The position numbers were made by a program, and so were the translations under genes. Positions 1 to 5,117 of a DNA stretch of 5,117 nucleotides are shown piece by piece; within the stretch, counting starts at the first letter, position 1, and each line of letters starts with the position of its first letter. Under the pieces are notes generated by a model. It did no database searches, was not told where the DNA came from, and saw nothing but the letters and a program-made list of their open reading frames with translations. Location of the stretch: assembly GCA_030642585.1 (NCBI GenBank), contig DAOWNN010000201.1:1-5117 (forward strand). Direction: 5' to 3'. The DNA is from Bacteroidota bacterium. GTDB taxonomy: Bacteria > Bacteroidota > Bacteroidia > Bacteroidales > VadinHA17.

Positions 1-2558
1 AGTGAATCTGAACCGCATTCTGAACACTTCTTCTTGTTATCAGCTTTTGTACCGTCAGGAATAAATTTCTTGAGTGCACGCTCTACACCATTTTTCCATG
101 AATTGATGTTTTCACTATCGAGTTGTAAGGTAGATACCAGATCAACAACATTCTTCAGGGGCATCCCATGGCGTAAAATTCCGGAAATTAGTTTGGCGTA
201 ATTCCAATATTGTGTATTGAACATATGCGAGAGTCCACCCACTGTATTTTTATAGCCATATTTATCTGTATACTGAAAATCATACCGGCTTTTTCCTTCC
301 TGATCACGATTTTTCACTATGTGTCCCCTGGTGATTGATTTAGGAATTGCAAGTACATCTTCATCCACGATCCCCGTAAAAATTTCATAAGGCCGGTCAT
401 CCAATATTCCAACAAAAGCAATCCATTTTTCGTTGTTATTCTGGAATCTTACAACCTCTGCATACAAGGTCTTTGGTCTTTTTGGGGAATGATATTCATG
501 GATGTTTTCCTCTTCTTCTTTGGCAGCAACCAGCACTCCCGTCCTGGATCCCTCACGATACACTGTAGCACCTTTACATCCGCTGTCCCAGGCCTGAACA
601 TACAAATGACCAACCAGATCTTCTGAAGCATCTTCGGGTAAATTTACTGTAACACTAATACTATGATCAACCCACTTCTGAATGGCACCCTGCATTTTCA
701 CCTTTGCAATCCAGTCTACATCATTTGAGCTGGCCATATGATAAGGAGATTTCTCTATTATCTCCTTCAATTTGTCCTGCTTATATGACATCACTTCATC
801 TACATTATAGCCATTCACATCAAGCCATACCTTAAATTTATGATGGAACACGTTGTATTCTTCCCATGCATCACCAACTTCATCTACAAAAGACACTTTT
901 ATATCTGCATCATTGGGATTTACTTTTCTTCTTCTCTGGTATACAGGAAGGAATACAGGTTCAATTCCCGAAGTGGTTTGTGTCATCAAACTGGTGGTTC
1001 CGGTCGGAGCTATGGTTAAAAGAGCAATATTTCGTCTTCCCTTCTCTGTCATGTCCTGATACAGTTTTTCATCCGCCTCTTTTAACCTCAGAATAAATGG
1101 GTTATTCTTTTCACGTTGATGATCATATATGGTAAAAGCTCCTCTTTCAGAAGCAAGATTAACAGATGCTCTATATGTTTCCAGTGCAATTGTTTTATGA
1201 ATTTCGGTTGAGAAGTCTATCGCATTATCACTTCCATAAATCAACCCCAGTGCTGCCAGCATATCTCCTTCTGCTGTAATACCAATGCCGGTTCTTCTTC
1301 CCTCTTCGGCTTTATGCTTAATATTTTTCCAAAGTTTTACTTCTGTTCTTTTGATCTCCTTTTCCTCCGGATCACTTTTAATCTTTACCAGAATACTGTC
1401 AATTTTTTCCAGCTCAAGATCAATAATATCATCCATAATCCTTTGTGCGTGATGTATATGTTCTTTAAACAGGGGGAAATCAAATTTTGCTTCCCGGGTA
1501 AATGGATTATTTACATAGCTATATAAATTGATGGCTAATAGCCGGCAAGAATCGTAAGGACATAGCGGGATCTCCCCACAAGGATTGGTAGAAACAGTCT
1601 TATACCCAAGGTCTGCATAACAGTCAGGAATAGATTCCCTGATAACGGTATCCCAAAATAAAATTCCAGGCTCTGCTGATTTCCATGCATTATGAACAAT
1701 TTTATCCCAAAGCCCTCTGGCCTTGATTTCCTTCTTGATTTTTGGTTTTTTCGCATCAACAGGAAATTGTTGTATATATGATTTATCATGTACTACTGCG
1801 TTCATAAACTCATCGTCAATCTTCACAGAGACATTGGCTCCTGTAACTTTTCCAGCTTCCAGTTTAGCATCAATAAAGGCTTCTGCATCAGGATGCTTCA
1901 CAGATATTGAAAGCATCAATGCTCCCCTTCTTCCATCTTGAGCCACTTCCCGGGTTGAGTTCGAAAATCTCTCCATAAATGGCACTACCCCGGTGGAAGT
2001 CAAGGCAGAGTTTAATACCGGACTCCCGGCAGGTCGTATATGAGTCAGATCATGACCAACCCCTCCCCTGCGTTTCATTAATTGAACCTGCTCCTGGTCA
2101 ATTTTCATAATGGCCCCGTATGAATCAGATGATCCTTCATTGCCAACCACAAAGCAATTTGATAAAGACCCAATTTGATGGTTATTTCCAATACCGGTCA
2201 TAGGTCCTCCCTGGGGAACAATAAATTTAAAGCCTTTCAAAAGATTATAAATATCCTCTTCAGACATAGGGTCCTGATAATTTCTCTCTATTCTTGCAAT
2301 TTCAGAGGCCAAACGATGATGCATATCATCAGGGGTAAGCTCATAGAGGATGCCCTGGGAATCTTTAAGTGCATATTTGTTTACCCATACTTTAGCAGCC
2401 AGATTATCACCTTTGAAATACTTTTCTGATGCCTTAAATGCATCATCAAAAGAATTTAGTTTTTGTTCTTTTTTAGAATCTTTAACCTGGGGGCTAACTT
2501 TTTCTAAACTTTTGATCTTTAAATCGATTGTTTTTTGCTGCGCAAAAGAATCACTCAT
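1..2558 (-). CDS. nrdJ: Adenosylcobalamin-dependent (class II) ribonucleotide reductase, 3' end cut off by the window
   Basis: This enzyme reduces ribonucleotides to deoxyribonucleotides in the cytoplasm, using adenosylcobalamin to create a thiyl radical and needing no separate radical subunit. I checked the frame by hand: 852 codons are open from the ATG at 2558 to the window edge. Visible motifs, by residue: SLSNCF with C135 and NPCGEIPL at 325-332 with C327 (thiyl-radical position), N325 and E329. C338 lies 11 residues after C327, the family spacing, and C135/C338 would be the redox pair. Others are RRGGVG (163-168), STREVAQDGRRGALM, APTGTTS (517-523) and YREGSR (667-672). A C-terminal region with KWIAFVGILDDRPYEIF (711-727) matches the accessory domain of long NrdJ proteins. 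The tail begins C845-x2-C848-G, the start of the Cys-rich motif that re-reduces the active site, so only about 20-30 residues should be missing. The first 35 residues are Lys-rich and poorly conserved. There is no ATP-cone at the N-terminus. A TAG lies two codons upstream, which fixes the 5' limit; the leader is T-rich with no clear Shine-Dalgarno. Function is near certain; the exact start is likely. Confidence 0.94.
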   Translation of the reverse strand, partial: MSDSFAQQKTIDLKIKSLEKVSPQVKDSKKEQKLNSFDDAFKASEKYFKGDNLAAKVWVNKYALKDSQGILYELTPDDMHHRLASEIARIERNYQDPMSEEDIYNLLKGFKFIVPQGGPMTGIGNNHQIGSLSNCFVVGNEGSSDSYGAIMKIDQEQVQLMKRRGGVGHDLTHIRPAGSPVLNSALTSTGVVPFMERFSNSTREVAQDGRRGALMLSISVKHPDAEAFIDAKLEAGKVTGANVSVKIDDEFMNAVVHDKSYIQQFPVDAKKPKIKKEIKARGLWDKIVHNAWKSAEPGILFWDTVIRESIPDCYADLGYKTVSTNPCGEIPLCPYDSCRLLAINLYSYVNNPFTREAKFDFPLFKEHIHHAQRIMDDIIDLELEKIDSILVKIKSDPEEKEIKRTEVKLWKNIKHKAEEGRRTGIGITAEGDMLAALGLIYGSDNAIDFSTEIHKTIALETYRASVNLASERGAFTIYDHQREKNNPFILRLKEADEKLYQDMTEKGRRNIALLTIAPTGTTSLMTQTTSGIEPVFLPVYQRRRKVNPNDADIKVSFVDEVGDAWEEYNVFHHKFKVWLDVNGYNVDEVMSYKQDKLKEIIEKSPYHMASSNDVDWIAKVKMQGAIQKWVDHSISVTVNLPEDASEDLVGHLYVQAWDSGCKGATVYREGSRTGVLVAAKEEEENIHEYHSPKRPKTLYAEVVRFQNNNEKWIAFVGILDDRPYEIFTGIVDEDVLAIPKSITRGHIVKNRDQEGKSRYDFQYTDKYGYKNTVGGLSHMFNTQYWNYAKLISGILRHGMPLKNVVDLVSTLQLDSENINSWKNGVERALKKFIPDGTKADNKKKCSECGSDS

Positions 2559-2627
2559 CTGCTAAAAAATCTTAAAGCATTGATAACTTGAAAAATAAAA
2601 AAATACAGGTTGTTTTTTACCCGGACT

Positions 2628-2659
2628 GCAATGTATGAAACCCATCTGTTTTGAACAAT
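2628..2659 (-). promoter_or_regulatory. Candidate Bacteroidota-type promoter for nrdJ
   Basis: Read on the minus strand, ATTG (2659-2656) is followed after 20 bases by TACATTGC (2635-2628). This is a partial match to the Bacteroidota -33/-7 consensus (TTTG, 19-21 bases, TAnnTTTG). It would give a leader of about 60 bases before the nrdJ ATG. The match is imperfect in both boxes and such AT-rich DNA produces chance hits, so this is only a candidate. I saw no NrdR-box pair and no cobalamin-riboswitch B12 box between it and the gene. Confidence 0.28.
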
Positions 2660-2890
2660 ATTTATGATTCCCTACTTATTAACATTTCCCTCAAGTTATT
2701 AACGAGGCCGTGTATTTGGCTGTGTAAGTGTAAGTTATAGTATCGTCTTATTATTTACCACAAATTACACCAGATTTATGTGATGATGCAGACTATTTCA
2801 ATATAAGAAATATTATGCCAGGAAAAGACCAAAATCTGGATGAAAACATTAGTGGATAATGAGTGTCGAAAAGGAAATCTTACACATCCA

Positions 2891-2912
2891 ACTACGTAGT
2901 ATACTACGTAGT
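2891..2912. promoter_or_regulatory. Perfect 22-bp palindrome, tandem ACTACGTAGT, probable operator
   Basis: The segment is its own exact reverse complement over 22 bases. It is built from two copies of the 10-bp palindrome ACTACGTAGT (2891-2900 and 2903-2912) separated by AT, so the units repeat every 12 bp, close to one helical turn. That arrangement suits cooperative binding of a dimeric regulator; half-sites of the TAC-N-GTA kind are used by some LuxR/NarL-type response regulators, but the link here is inference. It has no T-run and is followed by A-rich DNA, so it is not a good terminator. A possible -33/-7 promoter begins 22 bases downstream. Confidence 0.6.
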
Positions 2913-2934
2913 AAAAATTGGAAGACTTACTCTT

Positions 2935-2967
2935 TTTGGAGGTTGATAAATCATTAACTAACTTTTT
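2935..2967 (+). promoter_or_regulatory. Candidate Bacteroidota-type promoter downstream of the palindrome
   Basis: TTTG (2935-2938) is followed after 20 bases by TAACTTTT (2959-2966), which matches TAnnTTTG at all but the last base. The spacing lies inside the usual 19-21. A transcript would start near 2973 and meet the hairpin at 3053-3076 about 80 bases later, so the product could be a short RNA rather than an mRNA. The only reading frame just after it is a 10-codon one from the ATG near 2982. Chance matches are common in this composition. Confidence 0.28.
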
Positions 2968-3013
2968 GTTTAAACCAATTCATGGATAAAGAAAACCACC
3001 TCCCCACATTCTG

Positions 3014-3036
3014 AAGCCAACACACAAAGCCAACAC
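3014..3036. repeat. Short direct repeat AAGCCAACAC (two copies)
   Basis: AAGCCAACAC occurs at 3014-3023 and 3027-3036, 13 bases apart, inside the loop of the CATTCTGA/TCAGAATG stem of the left arm. It may reflect a small tandem duplication within the element. Confidence 0.5.
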
Positions 3037-3052
3037 CAATCAGAATGCGGTA

Positions 3053-3076
3053 CTCCTCCTTCAAAAAAAGGAGGAG
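3053..3076. repeat. 9-bp hairpin in the left arm of the composite repeat
   Basis: CTCCTCCTT (3053-3061) pairs perfectly with AAGGAGGAG (3068-3076) around a 6-base loop, CAAAAA. On the plus strand it is followed by AATTTATTTAT, a broken T-rich tail, so it could act as a weak terminator for any transcript coming from the candidate promoter at 2935-2967. The GGAGGAG sequence should not be read as a ribosome binding site: no start codon follows at a useful distance. Confidence 0.55.
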
Positions 3077-3297
3077 AATTTATTTATCTATTAAACATTT
3101 AAAAAAAGATCTAAATTCCCCTCTTGAGCCAGGAGGGGTGTCCCGAATCATTTCAACAGACAATTAATGAATCTACCGCAATGCCTCATGTACAAAATCT
3201 ACATAAGTATACTGGGTAAGGGACGGGGTGGTATGAGTCCTGTAGTTATAATATTCTCGTTAAATAATTGTTAAGCCTCCTAATATAGAACAGAGGG

Positions 3298-3317
3298 AGT
3301 ATACTGCGTAGTAAAAA
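3298..3317 (+). promoter_or_regulatory. Second copy of the palindrome-associated motif, upstream of the nucleotidase gene
   Basis: AGTATACTGCGTAGTAAAAA matches 2898-2917 at 19 of 20 bases and lies exactly 400 bp from it. It keeps one of the two ACTRCGTAGT units (3303-3312); the upstream unit has decayed to CAGAGGGAGT. It ends two bases before a possible -33 box and about 60 bases before the nucleotidase start, a position suited to an operator or activator site. A third, shorter match, AGTATACTGGGTA, lies at 3206-3218. Confidence 0.45.
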
Positions 3318-3318
3318 A

Positions 3319-3349
3319 TTTGTAATGAAAAGCATTTTTCTTAAATTAC
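3319..3349 (+). promoter_or_regulatory. Candidate promoter for the 5'-nucleotidase gene
   Basis: TTTG (3319-3322) followed after 19 bases by TAAATTAC (3342-3349) partly fits the Bacteroidota -33/-7 pattern. Transcription would begin near 3356, leaving a leader of about 20 bases. The -7 box matches only its TA and first two T positions, so the assignment is tentative. Confidence 0.28.
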
Positions 3350-3377
3350 ATAAGTCATAAAATTCAATCCAGGTAAA

Positions 3378-4823
3378 ATGAGAAAAACTGTTGTTATCAT
3401 ACTACAAATTATTTTGCTTGTTGGTTTGTTTTCCTGTAAAAGGGAAGTTTCGGAACCGGTAAATTCTACTGAATCTTTCATTTTGTTTTATACTAATGAC
3501 GAACATGGCTGGATGGAGGCAAATCTTGAAACAGATGGTGCTGCAAAGCTTGCAGGACTTTGGAAATCACGTGAAGGCTACGACGGCTCTGATTCTTACT
3601 TGATATTAAGTGGAGGTGATATGTGGACAGGACCTGCAATTTCCACCTGGTTTGATGGAGAATCCATGGTGGAAGTAATGAATGCCATGGATTATGATGC
3701 AGCTGCACTGGGAAACCACGAGTTTGATTTTAAGATTGATGGATTGATTGAAAGGGCTGAACAAATGGATTTTCCCATTCTCTGTGCAAACATACGCAAT
3801 CGCATAGACGGACAAATTCCATCATTCGTTGATCCTTACCGGATTATGAATATCAAGAATGTAAAAATCGGAATTCTTGGTTTGGCAAATATTGTAACTG
3901 CACAAATTAATTTTCCTGCTGTAGGAGAGAATTTTGAATTTACTTCTTATGCCTCTGCCATAGAAGAATATGTTCCTGTTTTGAAAAATGAAGGAGTCGA
4001 TATTATTATTATCATAGGTCATATCTGTGACAATGAAATGAAAGCTCTGGTTCCTATTGCAAAAACACATGGTATTTCTATCATTGGAGGCGGGCATTGT
4101 CATCCTCCACTTCTAGAAATAGTGGATGATGTGCTTCTTATAAAAGGAGGTGGACACATGATTGGATATGCAAAAGTTGAGTTTAGTTATAACACCAGCA
4201 CGGATAATTTTCAAATCATCAAGTATGAACTTGTAGAAAACAAGTATTCTGATCCCGATTCGGAAGTTCAGTCTGTTGTTGAATACTGGCAGGCAGAAAC
4301 AAGTGCAGTCCTGTCAGAAAAAATAGGCTACTGTTCAGAATCAATTTCTAAATATTCCCCATCTATGGGAAATCTGATAACAGATTCCTGGCTCTATACA
4401 TTTCCGGATGCTGATGTAAGTATTACAAATAGCGGAGGAATTCGTCAGGATATTCCGGCCGGTGATATTAGCAAGGAGACTATTGTAGGTTTACTTCCCT
4501 TTAATAATATTATTCTTGAACTTGAACTTACGGGTACCGAATTGTTAGATTGCATTGGGACCTACCTTTTATTGGGAGGTATGACAACAGCAAATGGCAA
4601 TTTCCTTTCTGACGGAACACCAATACAAATGGATGATGTTTATACTGTACTGACAACAGATTATTTATACTTCCTCCCGGCCTGTAACTTCAGTACATAT
4701 GATAGTGACCCGGTATACAATTCTGTTCATTACAGAGACCCTCTAATTGATTACCTCAAGTCATTAAATACCTCTTCCCTGGATCCTCTAAACAATTATC
4801 TAGATCATACCCCAAGGAGATAG
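3378..4823 (+). CDS. 5'-nucleotidase / UshA-family metallophosphatase lipoprotein
   Basis: This 481-residue secreted enzyme should hydrolyse nucleotides, and perhaps nucleotide sugars, outside the cytoplasmic membrane to release nucleosides and phosphate. Residues 1-20 are a lipoprotein signal (Arg-Lys, hydrophobic stretch, lipobox LFSC with C20). The N-terminal two-metal domain (about 34-245) has TNDEHG with D41 and H43, SGGD with D81, GNHEFD (112-117) with N113 and the H114/D117 catalytic dyad, GH with H215, and GGGHCH with H240 and H242. All metal-ligand positions of the UshA family appear filled. The C-terminal substrate-binding domain (about 313-465) has MGNLITDS (330-337), NSGGIR (351-356), LLPFNN (372-377, F375 a likely base-stacking residue) and RDPLIDYL (453-460). 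The usual GGDGY-type loop is not recognisable near 429-442, so substrate range is uncertain. An AGG five bases before the ATG is a weak ribosome binding site; the signal peptide supports this start. Length is slightly below the family's usual 500-550. No gene is co-directional with it in the window. Confidence 0.92.
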   Translation: MRKTVVIILQIILLVGLFSCKREVSEPVNSTESFILFYTNDEHGWMEANLETDGAAKLAGLWKSREGYDGSDSYLILSGGDMWTGPAISTWFDGESMVEVMNAMDYDAAALGNHEFDFKIDGLIERAEQMDFPILCANIRNRIDGQIPSFVDPYRIMNIKNVKIGILGLANIVTAQINFPAVGENFEFTSYASAIEEYVPVLKNEGVDIIIIIGHICDNEMKALVPIAKTHGISIIGGGHCHPPLLEIVDDVLLIKGGGHMIGYAKVEFSYNTSTDNFQIIKYELVENKYSDPDSEVQSVVEYWQAETSAVLSEKIGYCSESISKYSPSMGNLITDSWLYTFPDADVSITNSGGIRQDIPAGDISKETIVGLLPFNNIILELELTGTELLDCIGTYLLLGGMTTANGNFLSDGTPIQMDDVYTVLTTDYLYFLPACNFSTYDSDPVYNSVHYRDPLIDYLKSLNTSSLDPLNNYLDHTPRR

Positions 4824-4826
4824 AGG

Positions 4827-4853
4827 AAAAGTAGGGACAGCTTCCTACTTTTT
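4827..4853 (+). terminator. Probable intrinsic terminator of the nucleotidase gene
   Basis: An 11-bp stem (one G-U pair) with a CAGC loop begins four bases after the nucleotidase stop codon; its descending arm ends in TTTTT. The same segment is the left arm of the palindromic element. Confidence 0.6.
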
Positions 4854-4917
4854 AAGCAATAAGGAAAATGCAATTCACCTAAATAATGCTTAATAATAGA
4901 AAATGTAATTTCAAAAG

Positions 4918-4944
4918 AAAAAGTAGGAAGCTGTCCCTACTTTT
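4918..4944 (-). terminator. Probable intrinsic terminator of the downstream minus-strand gene
   Basis: Read on the minus strand this is base-for-base the same hairpin plus T-run as 4827-4853. It starts about 20 bases after the stop codon of the outer-membrane protein gene, so both convergent genes meet an identical terminator. Confidence 0.6.
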
Positions 4945-4963
4945 TCTTTATCTAGTTTATGGT

Positions 4964-5117
4964 TTAGAAGATATAACGAATTCCAAGCTGGGCTTGCCAT
5001 CTTGAACTCGAGATACCTGAATCATCCAATGACCAGACATTTCCTGATGGCTTATCAAAGCTGAATTCAGGAGTTGTAGTATCTGCACCAAAACCTTCGA
5101 AATCAATCAACCTGAAA
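4964..5117 (-). CDS. C-terminal end of a probable outer-membrane beta-barrel protein (TonB-dependent receptor-like), 5' part outside the window
   Basis: Only the last 50 codons and a TAA stop (complement of 4964-4966) are visible. The peptide ends SRWQAQLGIRYIF: alternating polar and hydrophobic residues with a terminal phenylalanine, the classic last strand and BAM-recognition signal of outer-membrane barrels. In Bacteroidota this ending is typical of TonB-dependent receptors or carboxypeptidase-regulatory-domain barrels, but the plug and TonB box would lie outside the window and the exact family cannot be fixed. The preceding residues (FDKPSGNVWSLDDSG) look like an extracellular loop. The gene converges on the nucleotidase gene, with the palindromic element between them. 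I am fairly sure it is coding; the receptor assignment is a guess from the ending. Confidence 0.65.
   Translation of the reverse strand, partial: FRLIDFEGFGADTTTPEFSFDKPSGNVWSLDDSGISSSRWQAQLGIRYIF

Larger units (their letters stand above)
2995..3232. repeat. Composite palindromic intergenic repeat (REPIN/MITE-like), two inverted hairpin arms
   Basis: The element starts with ACCACCTCCCC (2995-3005) and ends with GGGACGGGGTGGT (3220-3232), whose complement begins ACCACCCC. Moving inward the arms mirror each other: a hairpin CTCCTCCTT/AAGGAGGAG (3053-3061, 3068-3076) then AATTTA (3077-3082) on the left; TAAATT (3112-3117) then hairpin CCCCTC/GAGGGG (3118-3123, 3133-3138) on the right. Outer stems are CATTCTGA/TCAGAATG (3007-3014, 3040-3047) on the left and GTCCC/GGGAC (3140-3144, 3220-3224) on the right. 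The centre, 3083-3111, is very AT-rich. No transposase is present. The motif string of the right arm resembles intergenic repeats I recall from Bacteroidota genomes, but copy number cannot be seen in one window. Confidence 0.6.
2559..3377. other. Divergent intergenic region, no convincing gene
   Basis: This 819-base stretch separates nrdJ (minus) from the nucleotidase gene (plus). Reading it on both strands, I found only very short reading frames, no tRNA or rRNA signature, and no gene I recognise. It holds candidate promoters on both sides, a perfect 22-bp palindrome with a partial copy 400 bp away, and a composite palindromic repeat, each listed separately. Positions 2660-2810 contain nothing I can assign. 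Confidence 0.8.
4818..4953. repeat. REPIN-like palindromic element between convergent genes
   Basis: Arms 4818-4853 and 4918-4953 are inverted copies over 36 bases with two mismatches, both of which can form G-U pairs; the inner 27 bases (4827-4853 and 4918-4944) match perfectly. The arms are separated by a 64-base AT-rich spacer. Each arm is itself an imperfect palindrome: AAAAGTAGGGA pairs with TTCCTACTTTT around the tetraloop CAGC. A GTAG foot next to a short hairpin, in two inverted copies about 140 bp long, is the architecture of REPINs mobilised by RAYT-type transposases. No such transposase gene lies in the window, so the link is inference. Confidence 0.65.

Noticed and set aside
1535..1789. 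84-codon minus-strand frame inside nrdJ
   Set aside because: It lies in another frame across the catalytic NPCGE region of nrdJ, which is fully open and conserved; it is a shadow frame.
2175..2429. 84-codon plus-strand frame antisense to nrdJ
   Set aside because: It overlaps the conserved N-terminal part of nrdJ on the opposite strand and has no ribosome binding site or recognisable domain.
3068..3082. GGAGGAG as a ribosome binding site
   Set aside because: It is one side of a 9-bp hairpin and no ATG, GTG or TTG opens a useful reading frame at a suitable distance.
3173..3259. Minus-strand stop-to-stop frame whose translation ends YTYVDFVHEALR and looks protein-like
   Set aside because: It has no start codon, is only 28 codons long, and half of it is the conserved end of the palindromic repeat read as codons. 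A gene remnant cannot be excluded but is not supported.
2891..3317. CRISPR array suggested by spaced repeats
   Set aside because: Only two good copies and one partial copy exist, spaced 92 to 400 bp apart, with no regular spacers.
2559..3377. tRNA or cobalamin riboswitch in the intergenic region
   Set aside because: No cloverleaf signature (T-arm GGTTCRA, acceptor pairing) and no B12-box sequence were seen on either strand.
3822..4103. 93-codon minus-strand frame antisense to the nucleotidase gene
   Set aside because: The plus strand here encodes the metallophosphatase core with intact motifs; the antisense peptide has no recognisable features.

Overview
The window looks like part of a Bacteroidota chromosome, probably a free-living or anaerobic member of the Bacteroidales/Marinilabiliales type. 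This is inferred from AT-rich DNA, weak or absent Shine-Dalgarno sequences with A/T-rich leaders, a lipoprotein with a short lipobox leader, a beta-barrel C-terminus ending in phenylalanine, and palindromic intergenic repeats of a kind I associate with this phylum. No species can be assigned from the sequence alone.

Layout. Positions 1-2558 (minus strand) hold almost all of a class II, adenosylcobalamin-dependent ribonucleotide reductase (NrdJ). All 852 visible codons are open, and the gene leaves the window just after the first CxxC of its C-terminal Cys tail. Positions 2559-3377 form an 819-base divergent intergenic region with no convincing gene but much structure: possible Bacteroidota-type promoters on both sides, a perfect 22-bp palindrome (2891-2912), a near-identical copy of half of it exactly 400 bp away (3298-3317), and a roughly 240-bp composite palindromic repeat (2995-3232) made of two inverted, hairpin-rich arms. 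Positions 3378-4823 (plus strand) encode a complete 481-residue secreted lipoprotein of the 5'-nucleotidase/UshA metallophosphatase family. Positions 4818-4953 are a second palindromic element: two 36-nt inverted arms, each itself a GTAG-containing hairpin followed by a T-run. It lies between convergent genes and probably terminates both. Positions 4964-5117 (minus strand) hold the last 50 codons of a probable outer-membrane beta-barrel protein, perhaps a TonB-dependent receptor.

How the parts may work together. NrdJ reduces ribonucleotides to deoxyribonucleotides in the cytoplasm. The UshA-like lipoprotein would hydrolyse nucleotides or nucleotide sugars outside the cytoplasmic membrane and so salvage nucleosides and phosphate. 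The two genes are divergently transcribed and share a theme of nucleotide metabolism, but nothing in the sequence proves co-regulation. The most unusual material is the intergenic DNA: the palindrome and its 400-bp-distant copy look like binding sites for a dimeric regulator, and the two composite elements resemble REPIN/MITE-type non-autonomous repeats.
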